Source: Janthinobacterium sp. LM6 (GTDB lineage: Bacteria; Pseudomonadota; Gammaproteobacteria; Burkholderiales; Burkholderiaceae_D). From it: a stretch of 64,000 nt of DNA. Below the pieces are notes generated by a model. It worked only from the letters and a program-made list of their open reading frames with translations. It did no database searches and had not been told where the DNA came from. The stretch spans positions 4,898,001 to 4,962,000 of the forward strand of contig NZ_CP019510.1 in NCBI RefSeq assembly GCF_002002885.1. The letters run 5' to 3'. A program made the position numbers and the translations under genes. Shown one piece after another: positions 52,814-61,053 of this stretch. Position 1 is the stretch's first letter, and each line of letters opens with the position of its first letter.

Positions 52814-53875
52814 TTAGAAGCGGTGCTGGATGCCGGCGATCAGGCCGCGCTGCGTGTCGCCGAAACCGGCATCGTCACGCGACAGGCTGACCAGCTGGTT
52901 GTGCTTGGCCTTGGCGTAGGCGCCGGCCACGTACAGGTCGGTGCGCTTGGACAGCGCATAACGCACGCGCGCCACGTACATGATCGGATCGGCATTGAGG
53001 TTGGCGACCACGTTTTTCACGTCCTGGTAGTAGATCACGCCCGTCAGGGTGATCACCGGCGTGGTCTTGTAGCTGACGCCGCCCCAGTACAGGGTGCCGC
53101 GCACGTCGGCCTTGCCGGCGGCGGCCGGATCGAGCTTGTAGTCGCGCGCCGCAGCCTGCACTTTCCACGGGCCGTCGTCATACATGGCGCCCAGGTGGTA
53201 CACCGTGGTCTTGTCGCGCGCGCCGCCGGCAATGGCATTGCCGTTCACCTGCTCATACGTGGCCAGCAGGCTGACAGGACCGGTCTTGTAGGTGACGGCC
53301 GTGGACAGCTTGGCGCTGTCCGAGTTGCCCGTCGACTGCTCGCCGAAGCCGTACGATGCGCCGTAGCTGAAGTCGCCCGTCTTGCCCGAATACTTGACCA
53401 TATTGTCGAAGGCCGTCGTCATGCCGTATTTGCTCGGGCCCGTCGCGTTGGCCGAAGTAGCCCACGAATAGAACGGCGCATAGGCCATCGGATCGAACGG
53501 CAGCACGAAGTCATACACGGTGGTGAACGAGCGGCCCAGCACGACGCGGCCAAACGCGCCTTCCAGGCCCACGTTGGCCTGGCGCTTGAACAGCGCGCCG
53601 TCGGCCGCGCCCGTGTCGACCAGGATGCCGCCTTCCAGATTGAAGACGGCTTTCAGGCCGCCGCCCAGGTCTTCGCTGCCCAGGATGCCCCAGCGCGAGG
53701 TGTTCATGCCGCCGGAGCTCACTTGCGTCATCGAGCTTTTGTTCGGACCGGCGTTGCTGGTGGTGCTGACGCCGGCGTCCAGGCGGCCGTACAGGGTGAC
53801 GTTCGATTGTGCCTGGGCGCTGCCAGCGGCGGCCAGGACAGCCAGAGCGGCCAGCGAGTATGCGGTCTTCTTCAT
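52814..53875 (-). CDS. Gram-negative porin (Burkholderiales type)
   Basis: A 353-residue trimeric-type porin. Signal peptide to about residue 22 (AAGSAQA), mature start QSNVTLYGRLDAGVSTTSN, a standard opening of the family. It contains SRWGILGSEDLGGGLKAVFNLEGG (loop leading to the constriction), FGRVVLGRSFTTVYD and ends LIAGIQHRF with a terminal Phe. First gene of the uptake operon, ten bases before the Bug gene, so it likely supplies the outer-membrane route for the same solute. The promoter must lie in the divergent gap upstream. Confidence 0.93.
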   Translation of the reverse strand: MKKTAYSLAALAVLAAAGSAQAQSNVTLYGRLDAGVSTTSNAGPNKSSMTQVSSGGMNTSRWGILGSEDLGGGLKAVFNLEGGILVDTGAADGALFKRQANVGLEGAFGRVVLGRSFTTVYDFVLPFDPMAYAPFYSWATSANATGPSKYGMTTAFDNMVKYSGKTGDFSYGASYGFGEQSTGNSDSAKLSTAVTYKTGPVSLLATYEQVNGNAIAGGARDKTTVYHLGAMYDDGPWKVQAAARDYKLDPAAAGKADVRGTLYWGGVSYKTTPVITLTGVIYYQDVKNVVANLNADPIMYVARVRYALSKRTDLYVAGAYAKAKHNQLVSLSRDDAGFGDTQRGLIAGIQHRF

Positions 53876-53913
53876 GTAGAGTATCTCCCTTAGATATAGT
53901 TATTAGTGATATG

Positions 53914-53936
53914 CCTGATCAATTTCATGAATCAGG
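53914..53936. promoter_or_regulatory. Inverted repeat in the porin/tctD divergent promoter region
   Basis: CCTGAT and ATCAGG are 6-bp arms around an 11-base spacer in an AT-rich stretch, 39 bases upstream of the porin start and 154 upstream of tctD. It is a candidate TctD site only by position. Confidence 0.35.
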
Positions 53937-54089
53937 ATCACACTATATGAGCGCGATCCTTTCAATTCGCTTTCAGACTGACAGGTGTCGCCAGCCAGCC
54001 ACAAAGGGGACAAACATATTCATCGCCGCCCCTGTCGGCGCAGCGCCGGCAGGCTTACACTGCATCCATTTCAACGAATGGCGGAGACC

Positions 54090-54812
54090 ATGCGCATATT
54101 ATTAGTGGAAGACCATCTGGAGCTGTCGCACTGGCTGGCAAAGGCCCTGCGCGACGCGCACCTGACGGTGGAGACCGCCCACAACGGCGCCGATGCCGAC
54201 GCCCTGCTGCACACGCAGGAGTACTCGCTGGTGCTGCTCGACCTGACCCTGCCGAAGATGGATGGCCTGGACGTGCTGCGCCGCCTGCGCGCGCGCGGCG
54301 GCACGCGCGGCAAGACTCCCGTCATGATACTCACTGCGCGCGGCGGCCTGGATGAAAAAGTGCAGGGCCTGAACCTGGGCGCCGACGACTACATGGCCAA
54401 GCCGTTCGAGCTGGCCGAACTGGAAGCGCGCGTGAAAGCCCTGCTGCGCCGCAGCCAGGGCAACGAAGCCCTCGTGCATACCTGCGGCGCCCTCAGTTTC
54501 GACACCGTCACGCGCATGTTCAGCTATGCCGGCGCTCCGTTTCCCCTGACCCCGCGCGAACACGCCGTGCTCGAAGCGCTGATCACGCGCTCGGGGCGCG
54601 CCGTGTCGAAGGAAAAGCTGTTCGACGAAGTCTTTGCGCTGGCCGACGACGCCAACCTGGACGCCATCGAACTGTATATCCACCGCGTGCGCAAGAAGCT
54701 GGAAAGCGGCGTGGAAAGCGGCTCGCCCGACGGCGCCGTCATCACCACCCTGCGTGGCATCGGCTACCTTCTGCAGCCGCGCAGCGCCATGGCGCCGGCC
54801 GCGCCGAAATGA
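54090..54812 (+). CDS. tctD: Response regulator, TctD-like (OmpR family)
   Basis: A 240-residue two-component regulator. Receiver domain 1-115 with phospho-acceptor Asp51 in LVLLDLTLPKMDG, VMILTARGG, and Lys in DDYMAKPFE. A winged-helix DNA-binding domain follows (about 145-225; LTPREHAVLEALITRSGRAVS, IHRVRKKLE, TTLRGIGYLL). ATG 54090 has GGAG five bases upstream; earlier in-frame starts lack support. Overlaps the kinase gene by four bases and is divergent from the porin/ABC operon, its probable target. The TctD label rests on similarity and context. Confidence 0.9.
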   Translation: MRILLVEDHLELSHWLAKALRDAHLTVETAHNGADADALLHTQEYSLVLLDLTLPKMDGLDVLRRLRARGGTRGKTPVMILTARGGLDEKVQGLNLGADDYMAKPFELAELEARVKALLRRSQGNEALVHTCGALSFDTVTRMFSYAGAPFPLTPREHAVLEALITRSGRAVSKEKLFDEVFALADDANLDAIELYIHRVRKKLESGVESGSPDGAVITTLRGIGYLLQPRSAMAPAAPK

Positions 54813-56314
54813 CCGTGCGCGCCCCACGCCCGCCCATGCTCGAACGCCTGCGCCGGCGCTGGGCGCAGGGCCGGCCGCTGGGCAGCCTGCGCAGCCAGCT
54901 GCTGCGCTGGCTGCTCATCCCCTTGGTGATGCTGGTGCTGCTCGATGCCGTCTTTGTGTACCGCAACGCGCTCGACGCGGCCGACATGGCCTACGACCGC
55001 TCCTTGCTGGCGTCGACGCGGGCGCTGGCCGAGCGCGTCTCCATCGTGGGCGGCAAGGTGGTGGCCGAAGTGCCTTACGTGGCGCTCGACAGCTTCGAAA
55101 CCGATACCCTGGGCCGCATCTACTACAAGGTGACGGGCATCAACGGCGAACTGGTGTCGGGCTATGGCGACTTGCCGCCCGTGCCGAAAAACGTGCCCCG
55201 CTCGCAGAATTATCCCGCCCTGGTGCGCTTCTACCACGCCGACTACCACGGCAAGCCGATCCGCATCGCCGCCCTGCTGCAACCCGTGTACGACGACTCG
55301 ATGCGCGGCATCGCCCTGATCCAGGTGGCCGAGACGCTGGACGCGCGGCGCGGCCTGTCGAACCAGATCCTGTTCGACACCCTGAGCTGGCAGGCGGCGA
55401 TGATACTGGTGATGGGCGCCCTCGTGTGGTTTGCCGTGCGCCTGGTGCTGCGTCCGCTGATGCGCTTGAAAACGGAGGTCGAGACGCGCACCCTGTCCGA
55501 CCTGTCCGACGTCGATCCCACGCTGGTACACAAGGAAATGCGCCCTCTGGTGAGCGCCATGAACGGTTCCATGTCGCGCCTGCAGCAGCTGATCGCCAGC
55601 CAGCGCCGCTTCATCGCCGACGCCTCGCACCAATTGCGCACGCCGCTGACGGTGCTGAAAACCCAGGCCGAACTGGCCATGCGCGAGTGCGACCGCCAAG
55701 CGGGCGCGCCGCCGGACATCGCCGCCCTGCGCGACATCGTGCGCTCGATCGCCGCCACCACCGATTCGACCGTGCTGCTGGCCAACCGCCTCCTGACCCT
55801 GGCGCGCATCGAGCATGGCGGCGACAGCCTGGCGATGGACACCGTCTCCTTGCGCGACGTGGCGCAGCAGGTGGGACTGGAAATGGCCATGGCCGCCGTC
55901 GGCAGGCAAATCGACCTGTCGCTGGAAGCGCCCGACGAAGCGCCCGTGCATGGCCAGGCCCTGCTGCTGCATGAACTGGTGGCCAACCTGGTCGACAACG
56001 CCCTGCGCTACACGCCGCAGGGCGGCAGCGTGATCCTGCGCGTTCGCGCGGCGCAGACGGGGAACGGCCACGAACACGGCGCCGTGCTGGAGGTGGAAGA
56101 CAGCGGCAAGGGCATCCCGCCGGCCGAGCGCGAACGCGTATTCACGCCGTTCTACCGCGTCGGCACGGCGCTCGAGAGCAATCCAGGCGGCGCGGGGCTA
56201 GGTTTAGCCATCGTGCGCGACATCGCCGCCCTGCACGGCGCGCGCCTGGAGCTGGAGACGGCGGAAAATGGCCAAGGCTTGAAAGTCAGCGTGCATTTTG
56301 GCGGTGCCGCATGA
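54809..56314 (+). CDS. tctE: Sensor histidine kinase, TctE-like
   Basis: A 501-residue inner-membrane kinase. Two membrane helices (about 33-52 and 193-213) enclose a ~140-residue periplasmic 2CSK_N-type sensor domain (YDRSLLASTRALAERVSIVGG, LGRIYYKVTGINGELVSGYG). Then a HAMP-like linker, HisKA with IADASHQLRTPLTVL (His near 274), and HATPase with N-box ELVANLVDNALRYTP, VEDSGKGIP and GGAGLGLAIVRDIA. Coupled to tctD through ATGA. In this family the periplasmic domain senses tricarboxylates, sometimes through a Bug protein; one is encoded next door. Confidence 0.92.
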   Translation: MTVRAPRPPMLERLRRRWAQGRPLGSLRSQLLRWLLIPLVMLVLLDAVFVYRNALDAADMAYDRSLLASTRALAERVSIVGGKVVAEVPYVALDSFETDTLGRIYYKVTGINGELVSGYGDLPPVPKNVPRSQNYPALVRFYHADYHGKPIRIAALLQPVYDDSMRGIALIQVAETLDARRGLSNQILFDTLSWQAAMILVMGALVWFAVRLVLRPLMRLKTEVETRTLSDLSDVDPTLVHKEMRPLVSAMNGSMSRLQQLIASQRRFIADASHQLRTPLTVLKTQAELAMRECDRQAGAPPDIAALRDIVRSIAATTDSTVLLANRLLTLARIEHGGDSLAMDTVSLRDVAQQVGLEMAMAAVGRQIDLSLEAPDEAPVHGQALLLHELVANLVDNALRYTPQGGSVILRVRAAQTGNGHEHGAVLEVEDSGKGIPPAERERVFTPFYRVGTALESNPGGAGLGLAIVRDIAALHGARLELETAENGQGLKVSVHFGGAA

Positions 56315-56482
56315 TGTCCGGCACAGATAGTCATTCGACACGAAGCGTTGCCCAAAAACAACACGTAGTTTATTTCTAATATTTTTTAAATAATTGCCTT
56401 ACATAAACATATTCATCCCTATACAATTCGGCTCCCATTAAGCGGCGAGGCAGTCTCTCCGCATTAATTACCTAGGATCAAT

Positions 56483-57040
56483 ATGAAAAAGCAATTGTTT
56501 GCAGCAGTCGTAGGCGCCGCCCTGGCATTCCCTTTGTTCGCTCAAGCCGAAGGCACCTACATCGGCGCCAACGTCGGCCGTTCGGAAATGAAGCTGTCCA
56601 TCGATGAAGCAGGTTCGACCAAGAAAAGCAATACCGGCTACAAAGCTTATGCAGGCTACGACTTCACGCAAAACTTCGGCGCGGAAGCCGGCTACGTCGA
56701 CTTTGGCAAACTGACGACAACCTTCGACGGTGATAAACTGGACGTGAAAAGCCATGCATTCTACGTTGCCGCCACCGGCACCCTGCCACTGAACGAACAG
56801 TTCTCGCTGTTCGCCAAGGCTGGCGTGTCGCAAAACCGCACCAAAGTCAGCGTCGTTGGTGAGAACGTTAACGACTCGACCAACAAGACCTCCGCCATCT
56901 TTGGCATCGGTGCCGCCTACCACTTTGACAAAAAACTGTCGCTGGTCGCGGAATACGAAAACTTCGGCAAGGTAGCAAACGGCGATGACGCCAAGCTGAA
57001 AGCCGACATGCTGTCGATCGGCCTGCGCTACAAGTTCTGA
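56483..57040 (+). CDS. OmpA-like eight-stranded outer-membrane protein
   Basis: A 185-residue porin-family protein. Signal peptide to about residue 22 (FPLFAQA), mature start EGTYIGANVGRSEMKL. Features of small barrels are present: YKAYAGYDFTQNFGAEAGYVDFGKL, SLFAKAGVSQNRT, TSAIFGIGAAYHFDKKLSLVAEYENFG and the terminal GLRYKF. There is no C-terminal peptidoglycan-binding OmpA domain. AGGAT precedes the ATG; the upstream 170 bases are AT-rich and probably contain a strong promoter. A clear terminator follows, so it is monocistronic. Function beyond envelope structure is unknown. Confidence 0.88.
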   Translation: MKKQLFAAVVGAALAFPLFAQAEGTYIGANVGRSEMKLSIDEAGSTKKSNTGYKAYAGYDFTQNFGAEAGYVDFGKLTTTFDGDKLDVKSHAFYVAATGTLPLNEQFSLFAKAGVSQNRTKVSVVGENVNDSTNKTSAIFGIGAAYHFDKKLSLVAEYENFGKVANGDDAKLKADMLSIGLRYKF

Positions 57041-57088
57041 TTCACGCTCGCGCGCATCAGCATCCAGCCGTTGCAACGGCTGATAAGA

Positions 57089-57114
57089 AACCGGCTGCAT
57101 AGCCGGTTTTTTTT
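57089..57114 (+). terminator. Intrinsic terminator after the OmpA-like gene
   Basis: AACCGGCT-GCAT-AGCCGGTT with a run of eight T. A second perfect palindrome (AGCCGTTGCAACGGCT, 57066-57081) lies just before it and may add stability. Confidence 0.92.
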
Positions 57115-57183
57115 ATGGGCGCATGGCGCGCCACGGGCACCGATGTTAAGATCTCGCCCTGAAATTGACTGAAAGATTCCGCC

Positions 57184-57549
57184 ATGATGACCAAAGAAGA
57201 CGTAAGCGAACTGTTCGCCAACATCGCCGAGAACGCGCCCTGGGACCTGTCCCAGCCGCTGCTGTGGGGCTATTACTTCACCAACCCGACTTCCGAACCG
57301 CTGGAGCAGGCCGCCACCGTGCTGGCGCTGCAGGGCTACCGGCCGGTGGAACTGTACCAGCCGGAACTCGACGATCCGGCGGCACCGCCCGTGTGGGTAC
57401 TGCACGTGGAAAAGGCCGAAGTGCATGGCGTCGACAGCCTGCACGCGCGCAATGGCGAACTGATGGCGTTTGCGCAGGAAAACCAGTTGGCCAGCTATGA
57501 CGGCATGGATGTGGGCCCCGTCGGCGCGCCCGACGTACCGCAGCATTAA
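57184..57549 (+). CDS. rraB: RraB-family protein (ribonuclease E regulator-like)
   Basis: A 121-residue cytosolic protein. Conserved RraB features are LLWGYYFTNPTSEPLEQAA, ALQGYRPVELYQPE, WVLHVEKAEVHGVDSLHARNGEL and the closing YDGMDVGPV. In E. coli RraB binds the RNase E C-terminal scaffold and inhibits decay of part of the transcriptome; whether this betaproteobacterial relative does so is inference. Two adjacent ATG codons (57184, 57187) are possible starts. Flanked by terminators on both sides, so it is its own unit. Confidence 0.82.
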   Translation: MMTKEDVSELFANIAENAPWDLSQPLLWGYYFTNPTSEPLEQAATVLALQGYRPVELYQPELDDPAAPPVWVLHVEKAEVHGVDSLHARNGELMAFAQENQLASYDGMDVGPVGAPDVPQH

Positions 57550-57566
57550 GACAGTCATCGGATGGA

Positions 57567-57592
57567 AAAACGGCGCCCGCGGGCGCCGTTTT
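57567..57592. terminator. Bidirectional terminator, rraB-like / hom
   Basis: AAAACGGCGCCC-GC-GGGCGCCGTTTT is a perfect palindromic stem with A and T tails, placed between two converging stops (57549 and 57613). Works in principle on both strands. Confidence 0.9.
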
Positions 57593-57612
57593 GCATGGAT
57601 CGCTGAAAACGC

Positions 57613-58935
57613 TCAGCTGAGGTTTTCCAGGCGGATCTTGGTGACCGTGCCCACCACGCTATTTAACGCTTCCATCTTCTCGATGGCGGCCGTGACGTTC
57701 TTTTCCTGCGTCTGGTGCGTCAGCATGATGATGTCCGTATGCGTCTCGCCTTCGGCCGGCTCTTTTTGCAGCATGGCGTCGATCGAGATGCCCCGTTCGG
57801 CCAGGATGCGCGTCAGGTCGGCCAGCACGCCCGGCTGGTCGGCCACGTGCATGCGCAGGTAGTAGCTGGTGGTGATTTCCGACATCGGCAGGATGGCGAT
57901 GTCGGTCATCGCGTTCGGCTGGAACGCCAGGTGCGGCACGCGGTGTTCCGGGTCGGCCGTGGCCAGGCGGGTGATGTCGACCAGGTCGGCGATCACCGAC
58001 GAAGCGGTCGGCTCGGCGCCCGCGCCGCGGCCCGAGTACAGGCTGGCGCCGACGGCGTCGCCATGCACCAGCACCGCGTTCATGGCGCCTTCCACGTTGG
58101 CGATCAGGCGCTTGGCCGGGATCAGGGTCGGATGCACGCGCAGCTCGATGCCTTCCACGCCGTTGACGGTGGCGCGCTTGGTGATGCCCAGCAGCTTGAT
58201 GCGGTAGCCCAGCTGCTCGGCGTAGCGGATGTCGACGGCATTGAGGTTGCTGATGCCTTCCACGTAGGCCTTGTCAAACTGCACCGGGATGCCGAAGGCG
58301 ATGGCCGACATGATGGTGGCCTTGTGCGCGGCATCGACGCCTTCGATGTCGAAGGTGGGGTCGGCTTCCGCGTAGCCCAGTTCCTGCGCCTGTTTCAGCA
58401 CGGTGGCGAAATCGAGGCCCTTGTCGCGCATCTCGGACAGGATGAAATTGGTGGTGCCGTTGATGATGCCGGCGATCCATTCGATGCGGTTGGCCGTCAA
58501 GCCTTCGCGCAGCGCCTTGATGATGGGGATGCCGCCGGCGACGGCCGCTTCAAAGGCCACCATCACGCCCTTGTCCTGGGCGGCGGCGAAGATTTCATTG
58601 CCGTGCACGGCCAGCAGGGCCTTGTTGGCCGTGACCACGTGCTTGCCGTTGGCAATCGCCTGCATCACCAGGGTTTTCGACAGGTCGTAGCCGCCGATCA
58701 GTTCGACGACGATGTCGATCTCGGGATCGTTGACGATCAGGTAAGGGTCATTGACGACCTTGCAGCCGCCGGCGACGAGCGCTTCGGCGCGCGCCATGTC
58801 GCGCACGGCGACGGCGACGACTTCAATGCCGCGGCCCGCGCGGCGCTTGATTTCTTCCTGGTTGCGTTTCAGGACGCTGAACGTGCCGTAACCGACATTG
58901 CCCAGGCCCAGCAGGCCGATCTTGATGGATTTCAT
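57613..58935 (-). CDS. hom: Homoserine dehydrogenase
   Basis: A 440-residue monofunctional enzyme reducing aspartate semialdehyde to homoserine in threonine/methionine synthesis. N-terminal nucleotide-binding motif GLLGLGNVGYGT, then GKHVVTANKALLA (conserved Lys), the catalytic core GIINGTTNFIL, EAQELGYAEADP-like helix, SLYSGRGAGAEPTASSVIADL, and a C-terminal ACT domain (about 355-430, LRMHVADQPGVLADLTRILAERGISID) for allosteric feedback by threonine. It follows alanine transaminase on the same strand by 72 bases. The usual next gene, thrC, is absent; a strong terminator stands there instead. Confidence 0.96.
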   Translation of the reverse strand: MKSIKIGLLGLGNVGYGTFSVLKRNQEEIKRRAGRGIEVVAVAVRDMARAEALVAGGCKVVNDPYLIVNDPEIDIVVELIGGYDLSKTLVMQAIANGKHVVTANKALLAVHGNEIFAAAQDKGVMVAFEAAVAGGIPIIKALREGLTANRIEWIAGIINGTTNFILSEMRDKGLDFATVLKQAQELGYAEADPTFDIEGVDAAHKATIMSAIAFGIPVQFDKAYVEGISNLNAVDIRYAEQLGYRIKLLGITKRATVNGVEGIELRVHPTLIPAKRLIANVEGAMNAVLVHGDAVGASLYSGRGAGAEPTASSVIADLVDITRLATADPEHRVPHLAFQPNAMTDIAILPMSEITTSYYLRMHVADQPGVLADLTRILAERGISIDAMLQKEPAEGETHTDIIMLTHQTQEKNVTAAIEKMEALNSVVGTVTKIRLENLS

Positions 58936-59007
58936 AGTGTGCTTGACTGCTCATAAGTGGCGCCCCCTTGGGCGGCGCCAGGTTGATCGGTATTGCTACT
59001 GTCTGGC

Positions 59008-60237
59008 TCAGCCCCGGCTATGGCGCTTGCGGTAACCTTCGAGGAAGCGCGCAATGCGGCCCATGGCCTCGGTCAGGTCATCGGAGTTGGGCAGGAAGAC
59101 GACGCGGAAATGGTCGGGCGCGATCCAGTTGAAGCCCGTGCCCTGCACGATCAGGACCTTCGCTTCGGCCAGTAATTCATAGGCAAACTGCTGGTCGTCG
59201 GCGATCGGGTAGATCTCCGGGTCCAGGCGCGGGAACATGTACAGCGCGGCCTTCGGCTTGACACAGGTGACGCCCGGGATATCGGTCAGCAGCTTGTGCG
59301 CCAGGTCGCGCTGTTTCAGCAGGCGCCCGCCGGGCCCCACCAGGTCTTGTATGCTCTGGTAGCCGCCTAACGCCGTCTGGATGGCAAACTGCCCCGGCGC
59401 GTTGGCGCATAGCCGCATCGAGGCCAGCATGTTGAGGCCCTCGATGTAATCTTTTGCGTGGCGCTTTTCGCCCGAGACCACCATCCAGCCGGAACGGTAG
59501 CCGCAGGAGCGGTAATTCTTCGACAAGCCGTTCATGGTGATGAACAGCACGTCGTCGGCCAGCGAGGCGATCGACACGTGCTCGGCTTCGTCGTACAGCA
59601 CCTTGTCGTAGATCTCGTCGGCGAAAATGATCAATTGGTGCTGGCGCGCCAGTTCGACGATCTGCAGCAGCACGGAAACCGGATACAGCGCGCCCGTCGG
59701 ATTGTTCGGGTTGATGACGACGATAGCCTTGGTCTGCGGCGTGATCTTGCGGCGCATGTCCTCGATGTCGGGATACCACTCGTTCTGCTCGTCGCACACA
59801 TAATGCACGGGATTGCCGCCCGACAGGCTGACGGCGGCCGTCCACAGCGGGTAATCGGGCGCCGGCACGAGCACTTCGTCGCCGCTGTTGAGCAGGGCGT
59901 TCATCGACATGACGATCAGTTCGGAAGCGCCATTGCCCAAATAAATGTCATCGATGGTCACGCCGGCGATGTTCTTGCCCTGCGTATAGTGCATGACGGC
60001 CTTGCGCGGCGCGAACATGCCTTTCGAATCCGTATAGCCGGCGGCATTTTGCAGGTTGAGCATCATGTCGCGCACGATCTCGTCCGGCGGATCGAAGCCG
60101 AATACGGCCAGGTTGCCGATATTGAGCTTGGTGATCTTGTGGCCTTCTTCTTCCATTTGCCTGGATTTTTCCAGGACCGGGCCGCGGATGTCGTAGCAGA
60201 CGTCCGCCAATTTATTCGATTTCTGAATCGGTCGCAA
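59008..60237 (-). CDS. alaA: Alanine transaminase, AlaA-like PLP aminotransferase
   Basis: A 409-residue class I aminotransferase closely resembling E. coli AlaA through its length: KSNKLADVCYDIRGPVLE, LNIGNLAVFGFDPPDEI, YLGNGASELIVMSMNALLNSGDEVLVPAPDYPLWTA, INPNNPTGA, FADEIYDKVLYD, the PLP lysine in NGLSKNYRSCGYRSGW, and MLASMRLCANAPGQFAIQTALGGYQ. Start is a TTG at 60237, supported by agreement with the AlaA N-terminus (SPIEKSSKL in E. coli) and GGGA upstream. Transfers amino groups between alanine/pyruvate and glutamate/2-oxoglutarate. Precedes hom on the same strand. Confidence 0.92.
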   Translation of the reverse strand: MRPIQKSNKLADVCYDIRGPVLEKSRQMEEEGHKITKLNIGNLAVFGFDPPDEIVRDMMLNLQNAAGYTDSKGMFAPRKAVMHYTQGKNIAGVTIDDIYLGNGASELIVMSMNALLNSGDEVLVPAPDYPLWTAAVSLSGGNPVHYVCDEQNEWYPDIEDMRRKITPQTKAIVVINPNNPTGALYPVSVLLQIVELARQHQLIIFADEIYDKVLYDEAEHVSIASLADDVLFITMNGLSKNYRSCGYRSGWMVVSGEKRHAKDYIEGLNMLASMRLCANAPGQFAIQTALGGYQSIQDLVGPGGRLLKQRDLAHKLLTDIPGVTCVKPKAALYMFPRLDPEIYPIADDQQFAYELLAEAKVLIVQGTGFNWIAPDHFRVVFLPNSDDLTEAMGRIARFLEGYRKRHSRG

Positions 60238-60660
60238 AATAAATCCCTGTCGTGATGCGGCGCGGTAAGCAGAACTTGCAGCATGATAGCCGCGCCAGAA
60301 CTATGAACCCGTGAAACTGCGATGCGAAAGACTGCAAGGCGAAAACAACCATTCTCGCCGAAAACAGGCCATTTTATCAAATTAAACATGGCCAACCCCA
60401 GCATTTGACGCTGATTCTGCCACGCCGGCGCCTCCGGACGGCAATCCGGCACGCGCCATCTTCATCTTCCCTTAATCTGGCAGCATTACCATGGCGCCAG
60501 CAGGCAGTCCCACTGTGGCGCCGAAGATTGCAATTTGGAAAGGATGTTGCTTTTCAGTCGCTCTTTTCTGTCATTTATGGCATGCTTACGCCCTTGGCCG
60601 CGGCACCCAGTTTGGCCGCGCGCGCACCGATCAACCGACACGACCAGCCCCGATATCGCC
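60238..60660. other. 423-bp divergent intergenic region, alaA / Mth938-like gene
   Basis: Non-coding as far as can be seen. An AT-richer patch at 60345-60395 and another near 60535-60560 may hold promoters, but no confident hexamer pair was found. Frames covering 60405-60713 and 60535-61053 extend the next gene upstream only by random-looking sequence. Confidence 0.4.
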
Positions 60661-61053
60661 ATGAAACTCCACGCCAGCAGCACCCAACAATACCAGACTG
60701 TCACCGGCTATGACGAAAACGGCGTCGAGATCAATGCCCAGCCGTACAACTACAGCCTGATCGTCATGCCGGAAACGCCCCCGCGGGCGTGGGAAGTGGA
60801 CAGTTTCGAGCAATTGAACGAGGCGCATTTCGCGCAAATCCTCGCCGATGCGCCCGACGTGGTCATCCTCGGCACGGGCGAGCGCCAGCGCTTCGTGCAT
60901 CCGAAGCTGACGGCCGCGCTGACCATGCGCCGCATCGGCGTCGAATGCATGGATAGCCAGGCCGCCTGCCGCACCTACAATATCCTCATGGGCGAAGGCC
61001 GCAAGGTCACGCTGGCACTGATCCTGGCCCCGGCCGCGGGCAAGGCCGCATGA
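60661..61053 (+). CDS. Mth938-like (DUF498) domain protein
   Basis: A 130-residue soluble protein with the Mth938/NDUFAF3 pattern: SFEQLNEAHFAQILADAPDVVILGTGERQRFVHPKLTAALTMRRIGVECMDSQAACRTYNILMGEGRKVTLALI, read here as landmarks VVILGTG, GVECMDSQAACRTYNIL and EGRKV. Relatives assist respiratory complex I assembly in mitochondria; the bacterial role is unclear. Overlaps the ArnT-like gene by four bases (ATGA), so the two are translated together. In betaproteobacteria this gene commonly lies next to the alaA-hom pair, as here. Confidence 0.85.
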   Translation: MKLHASSTQQYQTVTGYDENGVEINAQPYNYSLIVMPETPPRAWEVDSFEQLNEAHFAQILADAPDVVILGTGERQRFVHPKLTAALTMRRIGVECMDSQAACRTYNILMGEGRKVTLALILAPAAGKAA

